From the NCBI RefSeq assembly GCF_015191005.1, contig NZ_CP040442.1, positions 2,418,001-2,482,000 of the forward strand: a stretch of DNA of 64,000 bases, read 5' to 3'. The stretch is from Kaistella flava (ex Peng et al. 2021) (GTDB lineage Bacteria > Bacteroidota > Bacteroidia > Flavobacteriales > Weeksellaceae). Under the pieces are notes generated by a model, which was not told the origin of the DNA, did not search any database, and saw only the letters and a program-made list of their open reading frames with translations. A program made the translations under genes and the position numbers. Position 1 is the stretch's first letter. Every line of letters begins with the position of its first letter. Shown here piece by piece: positions 36,959-46,808 of this stretch.

Positions 36959-38619
36959 AGAATTTAGATTGGCTGGTTTTAATTTTCGTGCTGTTATTCA
37001 TCGTAATTTACGGGATTTATAAATCCAAAAAAGTAAAAACATCGGAATCATTTTTAGGCGGAAAAACCAATCCGTGGTGGATGGTTGGGTTGTCGATTAT
37101 GGCGACACAAGCGAGTGCCATTACGTTTTTATCAACACCCGGACAAGCCTATCATGACGGTTTGGGATTCGTGCAGTTTTATTTTGGGTTGCCGATTGCG
37201 ATGGTGATTCTCTGCGTTTGGGTCCTTCCGAAATTTTTCAAAATGAACGTTTTAACAGCGTATGAATATTTAGAAAAACGATTCGGACTTTCTACCAGGA
37301 TTTTAACAGCAATTCTATTTTTAATTCAAAGAGGTTTGGCAGCAGGGATTACGATTTTTGCTCCGGCCATTATTCTATCCACTATTTTAGGTTGGAATCT
37401 GATCTTAACCAATATCGTGATCGGAAGTCTGGTGACGATTTATACTTTAGTTGGTGGTACCGAAGCCGTAAGTCAGACGCAAAAACAACAGATGTTTGTG
37501 ATCTTCATTGGGATGTTTTTGGCCTTTTTTCTCATCGTGCAAAAATTACCTTTGGATTTAAATGATGCACTCCTCTACTCCGGAAAAATGGGGAAACTCA
37601 ATGCTGTAAGTTTTGAATTTAATTTGAACAACCGCTATAATATTTGGTCTGCATTTTTGGGTGGAACGTTTTTGTTTCTGAGTTATTTCGGTACCGATCA
37701 AAGTCAGGTGCAAAGATATCTCACCGGAAAAAGTTTGAAGGAAGCAAGACTTGGATTGCTTTTCAACGGCTTATTCAAAATCCCAATGCAATTCTTTATT
37801 CTATTTATTGGAGTTATGGTTTTCGTTTTTTTCCAGTTTGAAAAGACACCTTTAAATTTTAATCCACTTTCACAATCCCTTAAAAACAATACAGAATATC
37901 AAGCCTTGAATTCTGATTACGATCAAATTCACGAAGAGAAAAAACAAAAAATCATCGCCTGGAAAACCGATCATTCCGAAAAAGTAATGTCGGAACTGAA
38001 AGATCTTCAGGCAAAAGAAGTCGTCATCAGAGAAGATGTAAAAAAATTAATCAATAAAGAAGCGCCGGATATTGAATCGAATGATAAGGATTATGTGTTC
38101 ATTTACTATATCCTCAATTATTTACCAACCGGAATTGTCGGATTATTGATCGCAGTTATTCTCTCTGCAGCGATGAGTTCTACTTCTTCAGAACTGAATG
38201 CTTTGGCCACAACCACGGTCGTCGATATCTATAAAAGAAATTTCGCTCCCAATATTTCAGAGAAAAAATATTTGAATGCTTCCAGATTGTTCACCTTAAT
38301 GTGGGGAATGGTCGCCATTTTCTTTGCGGTGAATGCGAGTTTGTTTGAAAACTTAATTCAGGCCGTGAACATTATTGGTTCCTTATTCTATGGAGTTATT
38401 CTCGGCGTATTTGCCATCGCCTTTCTCTTTCCAAAAATAGGTGGCAAAGCTACCATGTGGAGTATTTTAATAGTAGAACCTGTGATTATTTTACTTTACT
38501 TTTTAGATGTAAAAGAGGTTATTGAACTGGAGTTTTTGTGGCTGAATCCTATTGGGTGTTTGTTGATGATTGGGGTTGCGAGTTTGTTGGAGGGAGTTAT
38601 GAACAAAGTGAAGGTATAA
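36955..38619 (+). CDS. Sodium:solute symporter (SSS family)
   Basis: This 554-residue polytopic membrane protein has the SSS core: ESFLGGKTNPWWMVGLSIMATQASAITFLSTPG near the N-terminus, GGTEAVSQTQKQQMFVIF, YFGTDQSQVQRYLTG and the AAMSSTSSELNALATTTVVDIYKR segment. A highly charged soluble insertion of about 75 residues (about 300-380; EEKKQKIIAWKT...) sits between two membrane segments. The substrate, a sugar, sialic acid or other organic solute, cannot be told. Translationally coupled to the small peptide upstream; about 140 bases separate it from the Nudix gene. Confidence 0.9.
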   Translation: MKNLDWLVLIFVLLFIVIYGIYKSKKVKTSESFLGGKTNPWWMVGLSIMATQASAITFLSTPGQAYHDGLGFVQFYFGLPIAMVILCVWVLPKFFKMNVLTAYEYLEKRFGLSTRILTAILFLIQRGLAAGITIFAPAIILSTILGWNLILTNIVIGSLVTIYTLVGGTEAVSQTQKQQMFVIFIGMFLAFFLIVQKLPLDLNDALLYSGKMGKLNAVSFEFNLNNRYNIWSAFLGGTFLFLSYFGTDQSQVQRYLTGKSLKEARLGLLFNGLFKIPMQFFILFIGVMVFVFFQFEKTPLNFNPLSQSLKNNTEYQALNSDYDQIHEEKKQKIIAWKTDHSEKVMSELKDLQAKEVVIREDVKKLINKEAPDIESNDKDYVFIYYILNYLPTGIVGLLIAVILSAAMSSTSSELNALATTTVVDIYKRNFAPNISEKKYLNASRLFTLMWGMVAIFFAVNASLFENLIQAVNIIGSLFYGVILGVFAIAFLFPKIGGKATMWSILIVEPVIILLYFLDVKEVIELEFLWLNPIGCLLMIGVASLLEGVMNKVKV

Positions 38620-38760
38620 TTTCTCCAAAATTGGTTAAGCTATCTTAACTTAATTATGAAATTAGAAATTGCTTCCTTATCTTGCAGTCTTTACAGCTTA
38701 TTGTATTAAATAGGCGAATCATTTTTATAAAAATTTAGTTTAAAAAAATAGAAGTTTTAA

Positions 38761-39156
38761 ATGAAAAAAGTTGAAGTAGTTGCTGCGATAATATATTTTG
38801 AAAATAAAATTTTATGTGTTCAACGAGCTAAAAATAAATTGCCATATATCTCTGAAAAATTTGAATTCCCTGGTGGAAAAATTGAAAAGGGAGAAACTAA
38901 AAAGGATGCTTTAAAACGCGAATTATTAGAAGAGTTAAATGTTGAAGCAAATATAAAATCATTATTTCTAACCGTCGTACATCAATATCCAGATTTTGAA
39001 TTAACAATGCACAGTTTCATTTGTGAGGTTGCTTCAAAAGATATTACACTACACGAACATATTTCGCAGGAGTGGTTATCATTAACTGAGCTTCGCAAAC
39101 TTGATTGGGCAGCAGCTGATATTCCAATCGTAGATAAATTAGTGATGAATGGATAA
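38761..39156 (+). CDS. Nudix hydrolase (MutT-like)
   Basis: This 131-residue protein has a complete Nudix box, GGKIEKGETKKDALKRELLEEL (residues 39-60), and a MutT-like N-terminus (VAAIIYFENKILCVQRA). Such enzymes cleave nucleoside diphosphates linked to another moiety, for example oxidised dNTPs. The following helicase gene starts inside its last codons (ATG 39149, 8-base overlap), so the pair forms an operon. Both are more AT-rich than their neighbours and look like an acquired module. Whether it cleans nucleotide pools or acts in a defence pathway is open. Confidence 0.88.
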   Translation: MKKVEVVAAIIYFENKILCVQRAKNKLPYISEKFEFPGGKIEKGETKKDALKRELLEELNVEANIKSLFLTVVHQYPDFELTMHSFICEVASKDITLHEHISQEWLSLTELRKLDWAAADIPIVDKLVMNG

Positions 39157-39260
39157 ACTGACTGAAATTTTTAATTCTAGTTTACAAACTGGTTATGTAG
39201 ATAAAAAGGTTTTATCTAATATAGCTTACATTCAATTAATAAATGCAACGGTTAATAAAA

Positions 39261-39310
39261 GACTGCTGGGATAGCTTCTGTTCCTAGGAACAGAAGCTAT
39301 CCCAGCAGTC
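39261..39310. repeat. Perfect 50-bp palindrome inside IS30
   Basis: Two 25-base arms meet without a spacer at CCTAGG. The outer ends are GACTGCTGGG and CCCAGCAGTC. It lies between the left inverted repeat and the transposase start (39358). As RNA it would form a very stable hairpin upstream of the transposase. Confidence 0.95.
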
Positions 39311-39357
39311 GGCGAAAAATTTCATCTTATCTTTGGGTTGCAAAACTCTAAAAACAG

Positions 39358-40337
39358 ATGGCTCATTTAACGTTGGAACAAAGATACCAAATAGAAACTT
39401 ATAGAAGTACTGGAATCAGCATTTCTGAAATAGCCAACTTTGTAGGCAAAGACAAAAGTGTAATTTCCAGAGAAATCAAGCGAAATGCGGATCAAAGAAG
39501 TGGGACATACAAAGCAAAATTAGCCGATAAAAAGGCTCAAAATAGGCATCAAATAAAAAGGAAAAAATGCTCATTAACAGCAGAGATAGAAGTGAATATT
39601 TTGTGTTATTTGATTAAGGATTATAGCCCAGAACAGATCGTGGGTAGATCTAAAGTTGATAAGGTAAGTATGGTATCTGGTGAAAGAATTTACCAATACA
39701 TTTGGGAAGATAAACGCAGAGGAGGTAAATTGTATCGGCATCTTCGAACCCAGGGAAAGAAGTATAAAAAAAGAGGTCATTTAAAAGACAAAAGAGGTCT
39801 TATTGTTGGTAGAGTGGACATTAGTCAGCGCCCTTCAATAGTTGAAAAGAAGAATAGATTAGGAGATTTAGAAATAGATTTGGTCATAGGAAAGATCACA
39901 AAGGAGCCTTACTAACTATTAATGACAGAGCCTCTGGTGTACTATTTATGGGAAAAGTAGGTAGTAAAGAAGCTGCTGAAATTGAGAAGAAAACCATCGA
40001 GTTATTACAAGATTGGAAACCTCTGATCAAAACTATAACCTCTGACAATGGAAAAGAATTTGCAAATCATCAAGCGATAGCAGAAGCACTCAATATAAGC
40101 TACTATTTTGCCAAACCATACCACAGTTGGGAAAGAGGAGCGAATGAAAATTTGAATGGATTAATAAGACAATATTTTCCTAAAAAGCATAACTTTGAAA
40201 ATATCACAAAAGAACAAATACAAGATGTAACTTATATTTTAAACAATAGACCTAGGAAAAGATTTGGGTACAAAACGCCCAATGAAATATTTGCCGAACA
40301 ACTAAATAATTTTGATCATGTTGCATTTATTACTTGA
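39358..40337 (+). pseudogene. IS30-family transposase, frameshifted
   Basis: The first frame (39358-39915) has the N-terminal helix-turn-helix (LEQRYQIETYRSTGISISEIA, KDKSVISREIKRN) and the first catalytic Asp (LEIDLVIG). It then shifts at the A run 39891-39893. The correct frame, with one A restored, reads GKDHKGALLTINDRASG and runs into 39948-40337, with TSDNGKEF (second Asp) and HSWERGANENLNGL (Glu). All catalytic residues remain, so the change is recent or a base-calling error. Confidence 0.87.
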
Positions 40338-43300
40338 ATCCACCTAGCATATCAACCTGAGTTACTTGTTAATCAAAAAAGTCCTCCAAAAAAAGTTTTA
40401 TCGGCAATTCTGCACGAGCTAGAAAATTGCAGTGAGTTTTATATTTCAGTAGCATTTGTTACCACAAGCGGCGTTGCGACAATAATTAACAAATTAAAGG
40501 AATTAGAAAACCGTGAAATAAAAGGAAAAATTTTAGTTTCACAATACTTAAATTTCACTCAACCAGAAGCACTAAAAAGATTATCTCAATTCAAAAATAT
40601 CGATTTAAGAATTGCGACAACAGGAAATGCTCATGCAAAAGGATACATCTTTAAAAATAAACAGCATTTCAATTTAATTGTCGGAAGCAGCAATTTAACT
40701 GCGCAAGCTTTGTCAACAAACAAAGAATGGAATATAAAAGTTTCTGCTTTAGATGAAAGTGGACTTGTTGAAAAAGTACTTACTGAATTCCATTCAGATT
40801 TTGAAAAAGCAACACTTGTAACAAAAGAGTATATTTTGTCGTACGAGGAAATATATCAAAATCAATTTATTTTAAACGAAGCAAAAAGATTTGAAACCAT
40901 TATTGAATCTTCGCCTGTTGTAAATCCTAATACAATGCAAATTGAGGCATTGGAAAATTTAAAAAATTTACGAAAAGACAATAAAAATAAAGCGTTAATA
41001 GTTTCCGCGACAGGAACAGGAAAAACTTATTTATCAGCTTTTGATGCGAAGGCTTTCAATCCAAAAAAATTATTATTTGTAGTTCATAGATTAACTATTG
41101 CAAAAGATTCTCTAAATACATTTCAAAAAGTTTTCGGGAATAGTAAAACAATGGGATTATATTCTGGCGAAAAGAGAGAATTAAATTGTGACTTCGTGTT
41201 TTCAACAATTCAGACAATATCAAAATCTGAACATTTAGAAAATTTCACAAAAGATCATTTTGATTATATAATTATTGACGAAACTCATAGATCAGGGGCA
41301 GATTCATATCTACGTCTTTTAGATTACTTTGAACCAAAGTTTCTTTTAGGAATGACCGCGACTCCTGAAAGATCAGATGGTAATGATATTTTTAAATTAT
41401 TCGACCATAATATTGCTTACGAAATAAGACTTAATAGAGCAATGGAAGAAGAAATGCTTTGTCCGTTTCATTATTATGGTGTTACTGATTTATTAATAGA
41501 TGACACCACAATTGATAATAAATCCGATTTTAATCTTTTAATTTCTACGGAGAGAATTAATAGAATTGTTGAGCAGGCAAAATTTTACGGAAGTGATAAT
41601 GGTATCACTCGAGGTTTAATATTTTGTTCAAGAAAAAAAGAGGCGATTGAACTATCTGATTTATTTAACTTAAAAGGTTATAAAACAATTGCTTTAACCG
41701 GAGATAGTTCAGAAGAAGAAAGAGCAGAATCGATTGAACTATTAGAATCTGACAATTTAACTGAGAAGTTAGACTATATTTTCACAGTAGATATTTTCAA
41801 TGAAGGTATTGATATTCCAAAAATTAATCAGATTATCATGCTTCGTCCGACTGAATCTGCAATTATATTCATTCAGCAACTAGGGAGAGGATTACGAAAA
41901 GTTGATGGGAAAGGATATTTAACTGTTATAGATTTTATTGGTAACTACGAAAATAATTATTTGATACCAGTTGCTTTGTATGGTGATACTTCATACAATA
42001 AAGACTCTTTAAGAAAATTGATTACAGAGGGAAGCAGGATGATTCCCGGTTCTTCAACAATTAATTTTGATGAAATAACGAAAGAAAGAATATTTCAATC
42101 TATAGATTCAGCCAATATGCAATTATTAGCTGATTTGAAAAAAGATTATAATCTTTTAAAATTCAAGTTGGGAAGAATTCCAATGATGATGGATTTTATA
42201 GAACATGGTTCTAGAGATCCTTTTTTATATGTGAATTATTCAGGTTCTTATTATAACTTCATCGTTAAAGTTGATAAAGATTACAATTCTTCATTATCAC
42301 CACAACAAGTAAAACTTTTAGAACTTTTTTCAAGAGAGATAAACAATTCTAAAAGAGTTGAAGAAAGTTATATTTTAAGAGAGCTTTTATTAAATAACAA
42401 ACTTACTATATCAGCATTTAAAAATGCTATTTACAAGTCGTACAATTATAATGTACCGCAAGAAACCATAGAATCATGTATTGAGAATTTAAACTTTCTA
42501 TTTATCAGGAAGAATGAGAAAATAATTTACTTACATGATGATACTTTCTATTTTCACAAAGAGTTTTTAGCAACGTTAGAAGATAAAACGTTTAAAGCTT
42601 TTTTATTAGATTCTGTAAATTATTCCATTATTACTTTTGAAAAATTATATAAAGAAGAATATTATAAAAATGGGTTAATCCTTTATAATAAATATAGTAG
42701 AAAAGATGTGTGTCGATTATTGAATTGGGAAAAAGATATTAGTAGCACTGTTTATGGTTATAGAACAAAATCGGGATCTACACCATGTTTTGTTACATAT
42801 CATAAATCTGATGAAATAGAAAGTACGATCAAATATAATGATCATTTTATAAATCCTTCAACTTTTGCATGGGAATCTAGATCAAACAGAAGAATTCAAA
42901 GTAATGAAATTAAAGATGTAATTAATTCTAAACGTATTCTACTATTTGTGAAAAAGGAAGACGGAGAAGGAACTGATTTTTATTATATGGGAGATGTTTC
43001 TATAGTGCCAGATTCGATTGAGCAAAGTTATATGCAGAATACTAATTCGCCAGTTGTCCATTTTAAATTTCAGCTCGAGCAACCTGTAGTAGATAGTATT
43101 TATAATTATATAACGACTGATAAAAAATTAAAGCTAAGTGAAGAAAACAGTATAGTTGAAACAGAAGCGGTCGTATTAGATGATGAAAAAGATTCGAAAA
43201 ACAAAATCCCTTTATACAATTTTTACGCTGCTGCAGGAACCTTTAGTGAAATGCAATCAGAAAAAGATTTCACTTTAATTGAAGGTCCAGAAAATATCAA

Positions 43301-43730
43301 TAAAAACAATAATTACTTTGCTTGTAAAATCGTTGGCGATTCAATGAATAGAGTAATTCCAAATGGTTCAATATGTCTATTTAAAACTGATAGCGGCGGA
43401 AGTAGAAATGGGAAAATTGTTTTGGTAGAGAATAGAAATATTCAAGATCAAGATTTTAATTCTGCTTTTACAATTAAAACATATTCTAGCGAAAAAACAG
43501 TTTCTGCAGAAGGTTGGAAACATGATTCAATTATTTTGCGACCAAATTCTTTCGATGATTCTTATAAAAACATCATTATTAATGAAGAAAACGGAGAAGG
43601 AATGAGAATAGTAGGAGAGTTCGTTTCAATACTTGTAAATGATAAATAAGGTCTGTAGCATTTAGAGAATAATACTTTCAGTTAATCTATTTTGTATAGA
43701 TCAAATTAAAAAATGTCATAACTTAAAAAA

Positions 43731-43751
43731 GGGCCCCAAAATTTGGAGCCC
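43731..43751. terminator. Bidirectional terminator between helicase and DUF2911 genes
   Basis: Stem GGGC(C)CCAAA / TTTGG(A)GCCC, A run before and T-rich stretch after, between convergent genes. Confidence 0.8.
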
Positions 43752-43776
43752 TTTGTTATTTTATAAAACCTAAATT

Positions 43777-44625
43777 TTACTTCTTACTCCACTTCGCAAT
43801 ATTATCCGCATTCATTTTCACATAATCATCATTGCTCGCTTTCTTTGCCAACTCCATTGATCTCTTGGCGGTTTCGATCGCCTCTTTCTTCATTCCATTT
43901 GCGGCTTGAATCTCAGCTTTCAACTTCAACATATAAAAAACATCCGGTTGCATTTCATTTGCCTTCGTAGCATATTCCAGGGCCTTTTTTAAATCCATCT
44001 TCTCTTGGAAATAATAACCTGCCGCCTGATTATAATCAGAAGCCTTCGCTTCCTTTTTACCCAAAGTAGCATTAATCGACTCCAACACCTCCTTCTTCGA
44101 ATCCATAACAATCGGAATTTTCACCATCGTATTCTCCCAACTTAAAATCAAATTCGCTCTATCAGTCTTCAGATCATTAAAACCGATTGAAAAAGTTTCT
44201 ACAAACAATGGATTTTTCTCCGCTTTCACTTTCGTTCTGGCCACAATTTCCTCCGCTTTCAATTCTTTCGGCGCGCCCCACTGTTCCGTATCTTTATAAA
44301 GAACGATTTCCCACTCGTTAGCCGAAGGAATAGTATATAAAGCATATTTCCCTGCCGGAACTTTAATCCCATTAAAACTCGCCTCATTCCCAAAGGTGAT
44401 ATCTGTAGAACCATTCGCCCCAGTTCTCCAAACCACATCCATCGGCACCAAATTCCCAAAAACCTTACGCTCATTCGCAGAAGGTCGCGAATACTCAACG
44501 CTAACTTCCGAAAGTCCTATCGTTTGTTTTACGGTCGCAGACGGGCTAGGTTGTGGCGTTTTCACTTGTGCGTAGCCGATTGCAAATACTCCCACTAGAA
44601 ATAGAGATAAGAAATTTTTCTTCAT
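43777..44625 (-). CDS. DUF2911 protein with TPR-like tail
   Basis: This 282-residue exported protein has a signal peptide (KKNFLSLFLVGVFAIGYAQ). A DUF2911 domain covers about residues 25-180 (SPSATVKQTIGLSEVSVEYSRPS, VWRTGANGSTDITF, VPAGKYALYTIP). A C-terminal helical stretch of about 90 residues resembles two TPR units (YNQAAGYYFQEKMDLKKALEYATKA and MKKEAIETAKRSMELAKKA). Periplasmic protein of unknown function, widespread in Bacteroidota. No promoter box is clear. Confidence 0.85.
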   Translation of the reverse strand: MKKNFLSLFLVGVFAIGYAQVKTPQPSPSATVKQTIGLSEVSVEYSRPSANERKVFGNLVPMDVVWRTGANGSTDITFGNEASFNGIKVPAGKYALYTIPSANEWEIVLYKDTEQWGAPKELKAEEIVARTKVKAEKNPLFVETFSIGFNDLKTDRANLILSWENTMVKIPIVMDSKKEVLESINATLGKKEAKASDYNQAAGYYFQEKMDLKKALEYATKANEMQPDVFYMLKLKAEIQAANGMKKEAIETAKRSMELAKKASNDDYVKMNADNIAKWSKK

Positions 44626-45062
44626 TATTTTTTAATTTAATATTTTTTAGTAATCTCTAAATCTACTCCAATTTTTAATCAATTACAAGAAAAGCATGAA
44701 GTGATAATTAAGAAGAAATTCAATAATTAATTTCTCCATAAGGAGCAACAAAACTTTCGCTTCTTACAAAACCAGTCCGGCTGTCCGCTCTATCTTTTTT
44801 GCTTACCACCTTCCAGTTTAAAAATAAAAACTTCGCTAAGCAAAAAAGGATGCCGCTCCCATCCGGGCTACAATTTCGCTTGGTTTTCTTTTACAAAGGG
44901 AAATGAGTAGTATATAACTAGGATTTCCACTCTTGAGTCGGGTAGTGTATATTTCTCTTGCGTATTAACTCTTATATCATGCATCTATTTATCTTTCAGT
45001 ATATTATCTCTAGTCTACTGTCTTTTCTCTCTAGTCTATTTCTCTGGCTTTTGGTCACAAAA
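44626..45062. other. Intergenic region with structured-RNA candidate
   Basis: A 437-base gap. It holds the RNA candidate at 44774-44869. To its right (about 44975-45055) is a pyrimidine-rich stretch of 'agtctattt/tctctagtct' words that resembles stretches beside the other two rRNA operons. The last bases ('ttttggtcacaaaa') match the sequence after the terminator of the second operon, so this is the old rRNA-operon flank cut off by the IS1182 element. Confidence 0.6.
44774..44869 (-). ncRNA. Structured RNA candidate, possibly 6S-like
   Basis: On the minus strand, AGCCCGG...TTTTTTGCTTA (44869 down to 44837) and TAAGCAAAAAA...CCGGACT (44805 down to 44774) fold into one rod. It has an 11-bp perfect apical stem, outer pairing AG(C)CCGG/CCGGACT and a symmetric internal bubble containing AGCGG on both sides. 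About 96 bases long. A rod with a central bubble resembles 6S RNA, and a short 6S form is known in flavobacteria. I recall similar elements in related genomes, but cannot confirm the family. No coding frame or clear promoter. Confidence 0.42.
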
Positions 45063-45068
45063 AAGAAG

Positions 45069-45095
45069 CCGTCTCAAAACTGAGGCGGTTTTTTT
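45069..45095 (+). terminator. Terminator-like hairpin at left IS1182 end
   Basis: CCGTCTCA / TGAGGCGG with seven T following on the plus strand. It would stop transcription entering the element from the left. Confidence 0.65.
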
Positions 45096-45165
45096 GTGAT
45101 TTGTTTTGGAAATCATTGTTTATTTTATGGTTGTTTTGTATCTTTAAGTATTGATAATCAATGAT

Positions 45166-46704
45166 ATGAATATTAAGTTTAAAGATTATAACCAACAGCA
45201 AAACTGGTTATTTCCACCATCAATCGAGGAGTTGATTCCAGAAAGTCATCCAGTTCGGATCGTTAATGGGATTATTGAGCAACTTGATCTGAGATTGCTC
45301 ATTGAAGAGTATAGTAAAGATGGCAAACCCAGCTTTCATCCCAAGATGATGCTCAAGGTAATGGTTTACGCTTATATGGATAATATTTATTCTAGCAGGA
45401 AGATCGAAAAAGCGATGCGGGAGAATATTAATTTTATGTGGTTGTCCGCTCAACAGGTCGCAGACTATAACACTATTGCACATTTTCAGAGCAAGAAACT
45501 CAAGACTATTTTTAAAGATATTTTTAAACAGGTCGTCCTGTTATTATCAGAGGAAGGACTCGTTAGCTTGAAAGAAGTTTTTACCGATGGAACCAAGATA
45601 GAGTCTATTGCCGGGAGATATACTTTCGTTTGGGGCAATGCCATTAAAACCAGAAAAGAAAAGATGGCAGAACAACTTGAACAAATGTGGAACTATGCCC
45701 AAAGCATTGCTGATGAAGAAGACAGCGATCCTACACCACCGGAGTTTAAAACAATCGATAAAGATAAAATAGAGAAGACCACCAAGAAAATAGAAGAGAT
45801 CATCAGCAAAAATCCGAATACTTCTACTAAAGCAAAGGCAAAATTAAGATACATTCAAAAGAATTTTTCTCAGAACCTGGATAAGTACGAGCAGCAGGAA
45901 AAAGTTTTGGCAGGACGTGGCAATTACAGTAAGACCGATCCCGATGCCACATTTATGCGCATGAAAGATGATCATATGCAGAAAGGGCAACTTAAACCCG
46001 CTTACAATGTTCAAATAAGTTCCGAATTGCAGTTCATCATTCATTATACTTTACACCAAAACACCAATGATTTAAATACGCTTAAACTACACCTCAATAC
46101 TTTTGAAGAACTTTATCAGTTTTTGCCGAAAGAACTTACTGCTGACGCAGGCTATGGCAGTGAAGAGAATTATGATTTTCTGGAAGAGAAAAATATAGAA
46201 ACCTTCGTAAAATACAACACCTTCGATAAGGAACAGGGTATTTTAAAATCGAAAAGAAAAAAAATCAACGAAGACTTTCACCGCGATAAACTTTATTACA
46301 ACGAAGAGAAAGATCAGTATATCTGTCCGATGGGGCAACCGATGAACAAAATATATTCTAAAAACCGAAAAACCAAAAGTGGTTATGCTCAGACAAGTTC
46401 ACTGTACCAGGCTCAAAACTGCAATGATTGTCAGCTGCGAGGGACTTGCCACAAAGCGCAGGGAAACAGAATAATAGAACGGAACCAAAATTTAGAACGG
46501 CATAAGGACAGAGTTCGGGAAAATCTCTTAAGTGAAGTAGGTGAAATAAAACGCAGACAACGGACTGCCGATGTCGAACCTGTCTTTGCACATATCAAAT
46601 CCAACCGGAACTTCAAGCGTTTTACGCACACCGGAATAGAAAAAGTGGAATTAGAGTTCGGATTACACGCTTTAGCACACAATCTAAGAAAGAAAAGTGC
46701 TTAA
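45166..46704 (+). CDS. IS1182-family transposase
   Basis: This 512-residue protein, counted from ATG 45166 (MNIKFKDYNQQQNWLFPPS), is intact; TTG at 45151 would add five residues. The N-terminal DUF772-like domain reads IPESHPVRIVN and FHPKMMLKVMVYAYMDNIYSSRKIE. DDE motifs are FTDGTKIES, LTADAGYGSEENYDFL and the C-terminal RRQRTADVEPVFAHIKSNRNF. A Cys cluster (CNDCQLRGTCHKA) precedes the last domain, as is usual for this family. Confidence 0.93.
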   Translation: MNIKFKDYNQQQNWLFPPSIEELIPESHPVRIVNGIIEQLDLRLLIEEYSKDGKPSFHPKMMLKVMVYAYMDNIYSSRKIEKAMRENINFMWLSAQQVADYNTIAHFQSKKLKTIFKDIFKQVVLLLSEEGLVSLKEVFTDGTKIESIAGRYTFVWGNAIKTRKEKMAEQLEQMWNYAQSIADEEDSDPTPPEFKTIDKDKIEKTTKKIEEIISKNPNTSTKAKAKLRYIQKNFSQNLDKYEQQEKVLAGRGNYSKTDPDATFMRMKDDHMQKGQLKPAYNVQISSELQFIIHYTLHQNTNDLNTLKLHLNTFEELYQFLPKELTADAGYGSEENYDFLEEKNIETFVKYNTFDKEQGILKSKRKKINEDFHRDKLYYNEEKDQYICPMGQPMNKIYSKNRKTKSGYAQTSSLYQAQNCNDCQLRGTCHKAQGNRIIERNQNLERHKDRVRENLLSEVGEIKRRQRTADVEPVFAHIKSNRNFKRFTHTGIEKVELEFGLHALAHNLRKKSA

Positions 46705-46782
46705 CAAAAGCATCTTTTTGCCCTAATGTGCAAAAATCACAAATAATCAAAATTTAACACCTTACAAATGAAAATAAAAAAA

Positions 46783-46808
46783 CCGTCTCAAATTGTATTT
46801 TGAGACGG
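46783..46808 (-). terminator. Hairpin at right IS1182 end, serving rRNA operon 1
   Basis: On the minus strand, right after the 5S gene: CCGTCTCAAA / TTTGAGACGG followed by seven T. It replaces the native rRNA terminator seen in operons 2 and 3. Confidence 0.75.

Larger units (their letters stand above)
39226..40344 (+). mobile_element. IS30-family insertion sequence, decayed
   Basis: A 1119-bp element. Inner parts of the terminal inverted repeats match over 20 bp with one mismatch (39230-39249 and 40320-40339; ATTCAA, T or G, TAATAAATGCAAC). A 4-bp TAGC occurs on both sides (39222-39225, 40345-40348); three bases would be more usual for the family, so the exact edge is uncertain by a base or two. 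It is in the same orientation as the helicase and carries a frameshifted transposase and a perfect palindrome near its left end. Confidence 0.88.
39149..43649 (+). pseudogene. PLD-like / superfamily 2 helicase / DUF3427 / S24-like fusion, split by IS30
   Basis: The first 25 codons plus two bases (39149-39225, MDKLTEIFNSSLQTGYVDKK...) are separated from the rest by the IS30 element at 39226-40344. Joining at the TAGC duplication gives one frame of 1125 residues with no stop. Domains in reconstructed numbering: PLD-like nuclease region with HAKGYIF (121-127) and GSSNLT; Walker A SATGTGKT (about 245-252); DETH box (336-339); GMTATPERSDG; helicase C with QQLGRGLRK; DUF3427 region; and a C-terminal S24/LexA-like domain with GDSM (Ser1024) and a candidate Lys1069 (FTIKTYSSEK). 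In the present state only a fragment beginning inside the PLD domain could be made, from a non-ATG start. Related helicases occur in repair and defence contexts. Confidence 0.88.

Noticed and set aside
44259..44498. 79-codon frame inside the DUF2911 gene
   Set aside because: Same strand, different frame, fully within a conserved gene.
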